Positions 1 to 12,800 of a stretch of 64,000 nt of DNA are shown piece by piece (the first letter of the stretch is position 1; each line of letters opens with the position of its first letter). The notes beneath the pieces are model-generated. The model did not search any database. It worked only from the letters and a program-made list of their open reading frames with translations, and had not been told where the DNA came from. The DNA is from Homalodisca vitripennis (taxonomy: Eukaryota; Arthropoda; Insecta; Hemiptera; Cicadellidae): assembly GCF_021130785.1 (NCBI RefSeq), contig NC_060207.1, forward strand, positions 189,246,001 to 189,310,000, read 5' to 3'. The position numbers and the translations under genes are program-made.

Positions 1-134
1 TCAAGATATTTTAAAACCTTTTTAGACTGTATGTGGAATTGTAATGAAGTATGAGTTTCTTATGTGAAAATTGTTATCCTAAAATCTCATTAACGACATA
101 ACTAATATGTAATATGTCTTTCTCTCTCTTACAG

Positions 135-262
135 ACGTACTTGACTACCTTGTATTAAGTAGAATTACAGAATTAGGCCAAGATCCTACCAAATGTAGAA
201 TTCCGTTTTTTATATATCAGTTTCTCAGTTGTTCACGGTACACAATCATTTTATACATGTAA
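135..262 (+). CDS. possible terminal exon of an upstream gene
   Basis: After a good pyrimidine tract and acceptor (TCTCTCTCTTACAG, ending at 134), an open frame of 41 codons runs from 137 to a TAA at 260-262; two bases before it complete a split codon. The encoded tail has a plausible protein composition (LSRITELGQDPTKCRIPFF is part of it), but I do not recognise a family. The preceding exon lies outside the window. It could equally be a chance frame behind a fortuitous acceptor; transcript data would decide. Confidence 0.3.
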
Positions 263-369
263 CAAAACATTTTACTGTAGCAAACTTTGTTTAATTTAAT
301 GTATTTATCACGTTGTTCTATATCGTGTTTATAACAGCATAGTATGAGAAATATCATTGGAAGTCTGCC

Positions 370-411
<42 letters not shown>

Positions 412-791
412 TGATTAAAGTAAAGACCCTCAATAATAGTTTTAATATCAGTGCTATCGTAAGAAACTAATATTCTATATTTATGTGAAATTTAAACATC
501 AAATATCAATCCAGCCTAAGAGCATTAAACTGTAGTATATTTTCAAAACCCAGGCTTGCAATGGTATGTATCATACTACTATAACTTTTTTTATGGAAAA
601 ACATTACGTAGTGTTTATAGATTCTTCTATGGCAAGAAGCAAGTTGCCATGGTAACGTAATCAAAACAAACAGAATACGCGTACTATAATTTCTACACTA
701 CTTATTATTTTTCTTATATCTTTATTAAGTTGTACAATTAATCAATGTTACATATTCCTATTTCGCTATAACTGATAAGAAATATATCAAA
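263..791 (+). promoter_or_regulatory. TTC26 upstream region and 5' UTR
   Basis: This non-coding stretch between the possible upstream terminal exon and the TTC26 start codon holds a 34-nt poly-T run (372-405) and the X-box at 643-656. I cannot place the transcription start; no convincing TATA box stands out in the AT-rich background. An ATTAAA near 413 could serve as the poly(A) signal of the upstream gene. Confidence 0.4.
643..656 (+). promoter_or_regulatory. X-box (RFX/DAF-19 binding site) of TTC26
   Basis: The 14-mer GTTGCCATGGTAAC is a perfect palindrome and matches the RFX X-box consensus of two GTTGCC/GGYAAC half sites. Its end lies 135 bp before the ATG at 792. RFX factors drive ciliary genes in nematodes, flies and vertebrates, and dyf-13/TTC26 is an established target class. 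The location supports 792 as the true start. Binding itself is inferred. Confidence 0.75.
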
Positions 792-794
792 ATG
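792..794 (+). CDS. TTC26: TTC26 exon 1 coding part (start codon only)
   Basis: The coding part of exon 1 is just ATG, directly followed by the strong donor GTGAGT (795-800). Phase 0. It joins exon 2, which begins ATC TTA TCT CGG, giving M-I-L-S-R, matching the M-M-L-S-R start of vertebrate TTC26. The X-box upstream supports this start. Confidence 0.8.
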
Positions 795-3771
795 GTGAGT
801 ACCAAATAATTTATTTACTTTCTATGAAAATGTTACCCCTTGACGGTTATGACCGTAGGACCTACAGAGAGTTGTTATCTTTTCACAACTGACAGGTTTC
901 CCCACAGTCTCCATCAGAAATATATAGCCATAGTAGCTATGCTTTTAAATAGTTATTCCAGTATTAAATTAATTGACTGAAATAATAGGGGATACTTTTT
1001 ACAGCTTCAAACGGTTCTTTATGTAGGCAGGAACATTTTCTTTAGGGGTGGCAGCCTGTGGGTAGTGGAGGAAAGGCTTTCATTTTACAGGTGTTCTAGT
1101 GCTTCTTTATCATGCTAAAGCAATCTAAAGTTATTGACTTTTAGAATTTATTTAATTATAACACAGTATTATCTTTTAATTCAATTTATTTACTAGTTCA
1201 TTGAAAGAAATATTTACTTTTTAAACCTATGTTTAGTAAAAAAGAGGTGTGATTTCGAAGTTATTTTTTGATAAATGACTAGAAGGGCGAGGATATGATA
1301 ATTATAAGCTATTGAAGATTCAGGGGAGATAGTTGTTGGGGGTAAGGAAAACGTGTTCAGCAAATCCATGATTGTAATTAAATCTGAAAAAAAATTCTGG
1401 ACTTGCTGAAGTTTGTCTGACACCTAAAACTCAGTCTATAGAACAAGTGCTGATACAACTAGCTTGGCTTCCTAACAGGTCACATCAAACTACAACACAT
1501 AGCATGACTTAAATAAAATCCTGCCCATCCAAAAATTCCAACACACTTCTTTATGTAAAACTAAACACCTTCTATTTATTAGATGGTGTATAATGCTTAA
1601 AATAATGTTAACGAAACATTTTCTCTGAAAATATTTATAAATTATTTATAAAGACAAGCATGCTGAATTTCATTCTTAAAATCCACTATACTAATTTTTT
1701 TCTAAACAGTGTTAATTTATTTTAGCATACAATAAAAATAAAATCTAATTTAAAAAAAGAAGTTTTAGAGAAATGCAGTTTGTGCCATTGTGTTAAACAG
1801 TAAACAACTATAGGATGAAATATTTCCGCAGAAAACTAACATTTTATATTTTTAACCATCACAATACAAAAATGTGTACCGTAGACAGCGGAGACACTTA
1901 TATGGATATGTTATAATAACTCATTCCCAATTTCTTCTTTCATTAAGTACAACTTCTGCTAGCCATTATCAGTATTTCTTTTTAAATTACAGATCTTATC
2001 TCGGATGAAACCAGCTGTTGGAGCTGGACCATCAGACCAACAAAGTAATTCAAAACAGGTTCCAACTTTAGAGGAATTTCTCGAGAGACGTGACTATACT
2101 GGAGCTATAACTATTTTGGAAGTAAGTATAGGTATTTGAATAGATACTAGCCTAATATGTAAACAATTAAAATTTGTACGAATAATATTCCAAAGCAATT
2201 AGCACCCTAAACGGTTACTTGTTTGTGCTACATCAGTTTATTTACAAAGTGAACAATTGTCATCTTATTCAGTTGTGTTTATTGTATTTAATTTACAGAA
2301 TTTATTGTATTTAAGTAAAAATTGATCTACAGATAATAAAAACATCTTGCCATTTACAACCAAATTTTACTTGTTTCTGGAACTGATTACTCACCTCAGT
2401 GAAAAATTCCTTGGCTATGGGCTGATGAGATCTATGCTGTGCAGTTAGTTCATTACATAATGAGTAAGCAGTACTCAACTACACATCCAAATAATCTTCA
2501 TAAAATTCCAATAATGCAGTCAATGTGCTATGAAAAGAACAACTATATATATATATTGTACTATAGAGTAAATTTATTCTTTTTAGTGTTAATACTACCA
2601 GTACTTTAGTGTAAATATAACCAAAATTAACAATACTATACAATTATTACAAATACTTTACTAAACACAGATTTACAATTTTAAAAATTGGTTTGATTAA
2701 ACTTAAGTAATTAAATTTTTATGGGAGTAAATTAGGTAAGAAAAGTTATCTTTATAAATTACTAGCTGTTTCCCGCGGCTTTGCACGCTTTTCGTAAGCT
2801 TTGCCCGTGTATGTGAACTTCTGGTTTAATTGAATTATATTTACAACGCCGATGTAGAGTTTGCCTTGTTGCCACGATCAAGAAAATATGTTTGTTTATA
2901 GCCATTGTGCACGTACATGTACTTTATTATAAAGTGGTATAACACTAAAACTTTAAGTTCAATCAGAAATATACATAATAACTTAGCGCCTTCAAATAGT
3001 GTTTGGCTATGTAATATACGTAACTGTCTCGTAATTGCAGTTTATAGTGTGCAGGCGCTTTGAAACCTTTTATCTTTTGCAGCGCCGCTTGGTGGTGAGT
3101 TACATCAATGGATATAGCTTATAAACCTTCTCCGTGGAAAAATACGTGTACATACAAATGTTCATAATGGTCTGTCTAATATTTTGCGATTCCATAAAGG
3201 ACAAACACACAAACATTCATTTTTATATACAGTATATATAGAAGTAAAACTGATAAAAGTATATATCAGCTTATTTCAAAGATTTATGTAATAAATAAAT
3301 ATTTAAATTGAGAACATAACTTAAATTTATGTGAAACAAGAGCTTAGTTAACCATCTTTTTATAGCTTTACTCTTTATTCTTAAAGCACGGCGTATGCGT
3401 AAAACTGTTTAATACTTAAGGTTGTTCTTTTGGGGTGTAGCTCAAGGTTGTTTCACTATATCCAGTTCTTAAGGGATTTTGTAACCTGATGTTTCATGTG
3501 GAACATTTCAAAATATAATCCCCTGGCTAAGTATTCTTTCAGTTGATTTACAAATACCTGATTTTTTCATATGTAGAGAATAAGATTTTTTTAAATGGAA
3601 TGGTAAGTAAATTAAGAAGTGGCCTTTCAATGTAAGAATGCCTCTACTTGAATGAACTAAGCAGAGCATTCTTATTGTTCCAATCCCTAATTGTTGTGGA
3701 TTGAAACATCAATCACAGCTTTTGGAGATAAGAGATGTCTATTTAAAGGACTAAAATAACACAAATCTCAA

Positions 3772-3854
<83 letters not shown>

Positions 3855-6800
3855 TAATTCTTGATTGAAACAAAATATCTCTACCCAATTGGAGAGTATC
3901 TCTGGAAGCAAATGAGGAAATTTCAAATGACTATTTGTAACATATTGTACAAAGGGGTGAATTTCGCACCACAAAAGTGTTAATAATCTAGCACTCTGTT
4001 GGTATCTAGCAAGGGATAAATCTAAATTCCTTGTCTTGCTTTAATAAAGTAAACTTATAAGGCGGTTCCAATATATGAGATTGGAGGAGACTCTAGGACT
4101 GAATGATTCATACATCTGGAAGTTTTGTTATAAAGAAGAGTCAGCAAAAAAAATAACCTCAGGAAGTTTGTATAATTTCACTGTAATACGCTACTGAATG
4201 AGAGTTGAAAGTTGAGGAGTAAAAAAGATCTGTATTTGCTGTGGAAAACTTTACAATGAACTCTAAGTAATACATATTATTAATCACAATAATATTGTTT
4301 ATTTCCTGTAAAATTTTGCTAAAAAGTAAAGCACCATTGTAAAGCAAATTATTTGCTCTTGTCTTTAAACTTACTGCTACTTCTCTTTTTAGATAACGTT
4401 GAATTAACGATAAAAGGTATGTTCTACTATATACATTTTAATGGATTTGGGTAATTGTTGAATACAACTATACAGCAATTTAATAATATTTTAGAAAATC
4501 CTCTGTATTTTTCTACAGTAAGTATGTTGAAAAAACAATGCATCTAATTGAAATAATTTTGTGTATATTTCTTGATTAAAATTGGAATTTTAAAAACATA
4601 ATTCATATTATTTAAAACTTTTTACTCATTTTGTATCAGGTTAAACAAAACTTATTTACAGAATTTTAAAACTAAAATTAATAATCAAACTTTGATGGTG
4701 AAAATAGTAAATGGCGGTAATTGGAGCAGAATCGACTATATCGCTGTGATCTTTGTGTTGTTGGGGATGGTGAGGACAGACCTAGTGGAACTACCACTAA
4801 ATAAGAGCAACATAAGAAGCATAAGAGTGAATAAACTGGTTTAAAGGTCATTTATAAACATTTGGCAAAACTTTGTAAAGACAAGCATTGGCGCTAAAAG
4901 TAATCAATAATAAATATTTAAGTGTGAATTTCAAAGGTGTTAAAAGTTTATAATCATTACACTTAATATGGCCATAATGATATGTTAAATCACATTTGAT
5001 ACTGACTTGATCTAATTTGGCTCAAATTTAAATACACTTGATCTAAACGTGATCAAGATTTAAAACATATTTTTTCCCTAATTCATATTTAAGAAGAATT
5101 TGATTGAAATTCTTATGTAATATATCACAATTTTGTTTTAAAATCTGATCCAATATCTTAAAAAACATATGAAGTACCGTAAGCCTTTTGTGAGAAAAAT
5201 TGTTTATCTCAATGATTTTGTCAATTCAGTTGACAAGGATTGTGAGTCTTAAAAAACAAAACCTATCTGACTATCAATGAAGGGTTTAACCTTCTTATCA
5301 TACATACAATTCTTGTTACAGTTTGATCAGAGCAGTGGAAAAGGTACAGAAATGACAAACCGTTGGCTAGGCTACTGTGCGTTCCATCTTGGAGATTACC
5401 AACGAGCTCTGACCATCTACCAGTCCCTCAGTCGGTCCAAGGATGCTCCTGAGGATTTGCAGACTAATCTTGCTTGCTGTTACTTCTTTCTCGGAATGTA
5501 CCCACAAAGCGAAAAGGTTGTGAAATTGAAATGAGTTGTTAGAACATATAGAAAAATTCGTAAGTTTGTCACATAGTAATGCACACTTTGTTATCATCAT
5601 TAATGAAATTACAATCCACATGTTTTAAACCTGCCATGTAAAGTTAATAATTAAATTGCTTGTCTTAGATGTCTATGGAAAAGAGCAGGCATGGTTTAAT
5701 TCCTATTTAACAAACAGAAAAACAATATGTAGAAATAGAAGGAACAATTTTTTTACAATAAAAGTCAGTATATGAGGGCTCATGGAATATAACTGCATAC
5801 AATACGGCATGGTGTACCCCAGGGGTCTATCCTGGGTTCTCTATTGTTCTTATGTTACATGGGATGTTTGCCAGAGGGTCATGGAGAGGTTGGATGGTGC
5901 CGTGTGTCTGTATGCTGACGATCAAATGTTGTTTTCTGGTCAGATACATGAAAATATTGCCATTTCATCATATATTGGTATAAGTAGGATTAAGGCTTTT
6001 TTGACAAAAGGAATCTTTTATTAAATCCAAACAAATCTAATTACATTTTTTTGTACAAAACAATCCAAATTAAATTTCAATTCTGAATTTTTTTTAGACA
6101 ATGACAGACTGAAACACGTAGATCATACACAATTTCTAGGACTTATAATTAATAAGAATGTAGCTTCGGGTAAACATGTAGATCACATTACTAATAAATT
6201 TTCTACTGGTCTATATGCACTGGCACTGTTACAACAAATGGCAAATCTTAGTATTTTAAATACACTTAAATAATATATTCCTCATTGATCCACTCACATT
6301 TAGCTTATCGAATAAGCTCTTAAGGAGCAACAACAATAAGGAATTTAGATAGGTTATTGGTCTTACCACATAAATCTTTGAGTCATGAAATATTTAAGAT
6401 ATACAGAATATGAAATATTTTAAAATTTATATACCTTAAATTAGTATTAGTATTTAATTTGATTGAAGTGATGTTATTCTTTGTGCTTTGTACATGTTAC
6501 AGAGTAAGGTGGTTTATATGTCTATGACTAATGTCTATCAGGTAAAGATACTAATTTGGATATTGTTAAACTGGGATAATTATTTTTATAATCTCATCAA
6601 TAAACTAACACCAGCCTGTCATGGAAACAAATTAGTTTACTCAGGAACAGTAAAGTTAAATTACAAACCGTATTGTTATATATGGTGTCCATAACTTACT
6701 CTATTAAACATTATCATTTGATTTTTAAGGTAAACATGAATAAGAAATGTCATACAAAGTATAGTCCTATCTGGCTGAACATTTTGTTACCAAGTTTATT

Positions 6801-9800
6801 TTAAAATAATAATACAATAATAAAGGTTTTATTGAACCCAATCTCTTATTTAAATAAAGTACTCTAATAGAGTTATTAATGTTGTTTTAATGCTGATTTT
6901 AACTAAATTTATCTAAGAAATAATAATTTTTGTTAGTAAAAATTCTATAAGATATATAGTACCTTTCTTAATTTCTGTTTTAATGACTAAAACTAAAGGC
7001 ATGGTAGTGGAAACGTTTGAGACTAAACTTTAAACCTTATATCAAAGTACAGGAAGTTGTACACACATAAATTGAGGCCATGAGATGCCAAGTGGGATAA
7101 GTGCACTTTTCAATATTTGGAGATAAATGTGTTTAAAGAGTATTTTACGCCGCAGAACTTTAATTTTTATTTGATTGAAAATATATTTTGGTAGTCATTT
7201 GTCTATGTTATTTAGATAATTTTGACATAAAAATCAACTCAGAAAATCAGTATTTTGATTTATATTACCGTTTTATTTACTTCAGGGCATCACTTACTCC
7301 ACTTGGCTTCTTATTAACAAGTACTTACCCCACTTGGCTTTTTTAATTATTGTTATTTCAGATCAGGTGCCCAGTAACTGTTGCCCACATCTGTTTCTAC
7401 ATCACATCGACAATTATCTGTAAATCAGTTTTTTAAGGAATACATTACTCTTGGAAATAAGAATCAACAAATTTTTCTGAGAAAATAACATTTATTTGTG
7501 ATATAAAGTGAAATTATACATTTAAATTTAATTGATGACAACTTAAGTTCAATATGTTACATGATGCTTTCATCTTCAGACTCCATTACATTATCAAATT
7601 CAATTTCCTCGTTTTCAAGGGGTTCATTTGTCTCCTTTGAAAATCCAGCCTGAGTTGGTGTTCGGCGAGTAGTTGGCTTAGTTACTTACACGTTCACCTT
7701 TCTTAAGATGTGGTAGATTGATGTAAAAATCATGGTGAATCGGGGTATGAAAAGGTAGAAGGCTTTGCAGGTCAATGTACTTTATGTACTGAATTTTGTT
7801 TTTTTTGTCTGTTGATTCCAAGTGGACTGCTGCTTCTTTGTTATTGACTATGTTTTTAGCAGCAATATTCATTTTATCAAAACAAACAGTTTCTGTTACC
7901 ACAGAAGAAACTATAAAAAAGAGTGAATGGTTGGTCTTTTCTGAATTTTAAGGCCAATGAAATTTACTGATTCCTACTATATCTTTGACAAAAAAAGGCA
8001 ATATTGGCTGCAAATTAATAAAATCTTCATCTGCCATTTTGACTACCTACCATGAAACTTTTTACTACTCTTTGCGATGATCTCACTCCAGTGAAGAGGA
8101 ATAAAAATCTCTCTTGAGTTGTATCTCTTGGCCTTCTCGATCACACCGAAGTCCCAATCACATTCCATTAAAGGAATGACCCGGAACAAAGAACTTATGG
8201 TCAACCAATTTAATATTTGTTGATTGTGTTAACCATGACCAAGAACTTTACAGTCAGAGAGCTCTTATTTTGTCCCCCACAGTTGTCACTGAAAGCGATG
8301 ATATGATTAACTGTAGGGGCAAACAGTTTACAAACTTTAATATGAAAGAAGCAATTGCTAGGCAGCCTCTAGAATATTGGCTTTCATCCCACATGAACAT
8401 AGTTTGCTTCTCCTGTACATGCATTGTGTATGCACAGGTTATATGTCCACAATTGCCGACAGTAATATACTTTACTACATTGCAGAACTGGTGTTGGTAA
8501 TGTTTTTTGGAGATCAAAGACTATGACAACTTTGGACTCATCTTGATTTAATAATGTCACTGCTTCTTCTTTTGCTTTACGCGCACTTTCAGCTTTTCTA
8601 AGGTGCAATTCCTTCTTGGTGAGAAGCTCAGATTTCTGACCAGGAGTTTTTGCATGATCGATTTGATTTTTTCAATAAGTCACATGTGTTACAAGTGTCA
8701 GTGCTGGGTTTTTGTATTTGAAGCTGTAATTGAATTTAGTGTTAAAAATGTAACGATAAAAGCTTTCTTTTACAGAAGTTTATTGTTTTCTTGGCACTGT
8801 TCTTTATACTTATTGTACATCAACTTCAAGTTTAAACTTGAATCTAAATAGCGCACATGCGGATTTTTGTTACGAGAATAGTGACTTGTGTAAACTGGAA
8901 AGGACCGAATGTGACCTATTACCTCATCAACTTTATCATCAGGTAATTTATTACCTGGTATAGCTTTACCTCTCAAATCCTTTGGAGAGACTCCAGCACC
9001 TGTACTTTGTAGCTTTTTTTGAACAACATAATCCAGCCGTCGATTAGATATGTCAAGAGTTTTTACAAAGAACTTTTTGCCAAACTCTTATCCCCCCAAA
9101 ACTGTACTGAACGCTCACATTCTTACTTTTTTTTGCATTAAGTTTTTTTCTAACTACTTCATTTGTAGCAACTGAATTGAACAGGAAAGATGTTTGTAAA
9201 TTCCAGTTATCAAGTGCCCAGTATTCATTGAAAATCTGAGACCGTTGTTCATCAATTAAACTTATCATTACAGCCATACCTGCACTGATGAACATACTCA
9301 GTTATTTTTTTTCGGCTGCATGAAGTCTACCTTTCCGATCCTTATACTCCAGACCACTATTTCATCAATATGGACGCCCTTTTCCTTTTCCACATCCCTT
9401 CTTTACGTTGCCTTTTCCTTGGGCGCTCGATTTCAGCTGGTTCAACGTTAGCTAATTGCTCTCTTCGTCACTGCTGTCGCTTTCTGACGATTCAGGCTCA
9501 TAGGTCTTGTCTTGATCATACCCATCATCTCCTGGAAGTAGATTTTGGGTATAAATATTTATGTAAGTTATGGTTTATTGAAACTTGTAGGCTAAACTTA
9601 AGTATAGCACGGTTTTACTTGTACATATATCAATATAATTTTTTAATTTAAAGCACTGTCTATGGTTTTTTACACACAAATTTAGAATTGAAATTTTTGG
9701 TGAAGTATTTAAATTTTTATGTTTATTTTTAAAAACGGTTTTGACTACTTTTATTATAAAACTTTATTAATCCAAAACAGGGTAAATGTTTACTTTAGCT

Positions 9801-12800
9801 ACGGTACTTCGCATGAAATTGTAATTTTCTCTGTGGAAAGTACGTACTTAAAAAGTGCTTAGAAAATCAATAATAAAGAAAAATAATGAGGAAAGACCTA
9901 ATAATAACGATTCCTGCATGAGGGATAAACCCTCAATGTAAGGAAAACTCCAGATTTTAATTTAAAAATAGTAAAATAAAAGGAAAATAAAAAAATATGA
10001 AGCTAACAATAATGTAGCCTACTTTTGTATTAACACTACTGTAGCTAAAGATGACGTTTTAATTACTTTCAATAAGGAAAATCACTGTTTTCATGCGAAG
10101 TAGCTAAAGTAAACTTTTACCTAAAAAATAAAAGCAACAGAGAAAGTTTAAGCATAAGTAACGTAATTGGTTCATAGTTCATGGCTAAAATAGTCTGTGT
10201 TGGTCAGATTTGTAAATTTGGACTAACCTTTAATAAGTATGCAAATAAAGCTTTTGCCTTAAAACCAGATATTTATGGCCATTGAATCTCTATCTCACCA
10301 ATTTATCTTTTGAGGTTATACTAAATATTTTAGAAGAAAATATTTTATAACCAAGTGCATAACACTCATTTGTTTGCACCAGACGTAATAAAGTTACAAT
10401 TAAAATCATAAAAATGTGTTACCTGGGAACAATGCCTCTTCAGAAGAACTCAAATGCTCCATTTCCAGAAGGTCCATGATTTTGCACAAACTAAGAAATC
10501 CAGTCTTGTTTGGAAGCCAACTGAGACATGTGGTACTCACACCACTTGGCTTCTGAAACTTTCTTATCCCACTTGTCCATTAACTGAAATCAGCTGATTG
10601 TTGAGATTGTTGTCACAATATCTTCTAGATAGCAGCACTTGTCACTATTTTCACTTATCTCACTTGTCTACCAAATTTTCTATATCTTAAGCTGTGCATT
10701 CCTGTGCTGAACTCACTTTGACCAAAAAATGCACTTACCCCACTTGGCATCTCATGGCCTCCAATTAATCTTAGCACTTAGGGATGATAATAATCAATTA
10801 TTATAACACTAATTTAAAATACTCCTGACATTATTCCTGATACAAATTACTGAATGACTTAAAAATAACACAGTCTTTAAATAAATATAATCTTTATAGC
10901 CCTTAACACTTTTTTTAAGTCAACTCAAAATTTCCAAATAAATTTCCTAATAGGAATAGTCTACTTTAACTAGACAACCACAAAATGTTGCTGCCTTGAA
11001 CTCCCTGATCACGAAATTTTGACCACAAATCTAGCTCCAACAAGTCGCCTGAAGACTCATCTTTATTTCCATCTAACACACAAACTGGATAAAAATATTG
11101 TTTTAAACATGATTCCAATACTCCAACAGATTCTAGACTCAGCTCCAGCAAGTCTCCTGAAGACTCGTCTTTTGTTCCATCTAACACACAAACTGGATAA
11201 AAATATTGTTTTAAACATGATTCCAATACTCCAACAGATTCTAGACTCAGCTCCAGCAAGTCGCCTGAAGACTCGTCTTTTATTTCATCTAGCACACAAA
11301 CTGGGTGATGAGAAGAAGTTGATGGAGCATCACCAGCAGCTGCAAGATGTGATAGAGGACCAACTGTCCTTGGCCAGCATACACTACCTACGATCGCACT
11401 ACCAAGAGGCCATCGACATCTACAAACGCATCCTGCTTGATAACAGGTAAGAACTTGTGTATTTCATAAGCTGATAAGAAATGTGTCTTATTGCCTTCAT
11501 TGTACCATCCATCGTAGAATTTATGGAAATAAAATCATGCACAGCAATATAAGATATGAAAACCTTTTTTATGCCATAAGCAACTCTTCACCCCACATAT
11601 TATGGGGTAGGCTTAGTGAATTGCATGAGATTCTTGGTGACATATAGAAATAAAATTCGGACTACTCTAAAAAGATGTGGTCATTTTTTTCACAATATTC
11701 AATAATAAGTAGATCAAAGTTTTACATTGAATCCATTAAAAACAGACTATAAACATGATTTTTATTTATTTATTTTCTTACATCAAATTACTGATCATAG
11801 CAATACTCATTATCAAAACAAAAATGCCTGATGACACCTCGTTATAAGATACATACTTTTGGGCCTGGAGCAGATAAATGGAATTAAGCATAGGAATGAT
11901 GATTTCTTCTAATATCCAGTACTGACTTCAGGAATACCAAGGAATCTCACCATAATAAGTATACAAGTAGCAATGCATGAAGATGGCCTTGTTGCACGAA
12001 TGTTCTTTTTAAATTAATATGCTGTATTTCCAGACATGGTGCAACAAGATAAAATGGAATGTGAAGATGATAATTTATTTCTGTACTATCCTTAATTTCA
12101 GGAATGCTTAGAGATGTGTTGTTTTCCATGAAAATATGCTTAGTAACATGGTCCCTGCTAAAGTGCACAATCCTTCGGTCTTTATAGCAAGACATGATCT
12201 TTAGGAAGTTTGCAATTTTTTCAATGATCATCACTAACTCCAGAAACACTTGGAGAAGTTAGCATTGTTATGTATGGTGAGTGGCATGGAAATGAAAATA
12301 CTGTTAATTGTGAACATGTGGTGGTGTAGGTTACGAGAGTTGCAGGCTGATTAACGTGGTTGGACAGAAGGAGGCAAAGGACGCTGGGCAGAAATATACA
12401 AGTGGCGTGATGGGAAACTACCAATCAGATTTAATACATAGAGTTCAACATAGAGTAATATACACTAGAACGCTGATTATACTAATATAATATAATATTA
12501 ATACAAGTACATTACAAGTATCATTACGCTTTTTCATTACACGAGCTGGGTTGCAGACAGTGATATTTTGTTAATCGTCCATTACTGATAACACAAATGT
12601 TTGGAACATTAAGTTCAACTAAGAGTGCTGAAAACATCCAAGAATTTTAATGTTTATTTAATTTAATGTCTATGAAATATATAGAAGGGATGGCTATACT
12701 CATGATTACAGGTTGTTACTTTTTTTCTCAGTTGAAAAGAATATGAACTATATGTACTACTGACATTTTACACTAAAAAAAGTTTAGGTTGTCACAAGAT

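Noticed and set aside
3768..3974. Protein with a long YIYIYI tract
   Set aside because: Translation of the (TA)n microsatellite.
10966..11295. Repetitive acidic protein on the - strand opposite exon 4
   Set aside because: Shadow of the 108-bp in-frame duplication.
11947..12249. 100-codon - strand frame in intron 4
   Set aside because: No recognisable domain, ordinary chance composition for AT-rich intron, no splice or promoter context.
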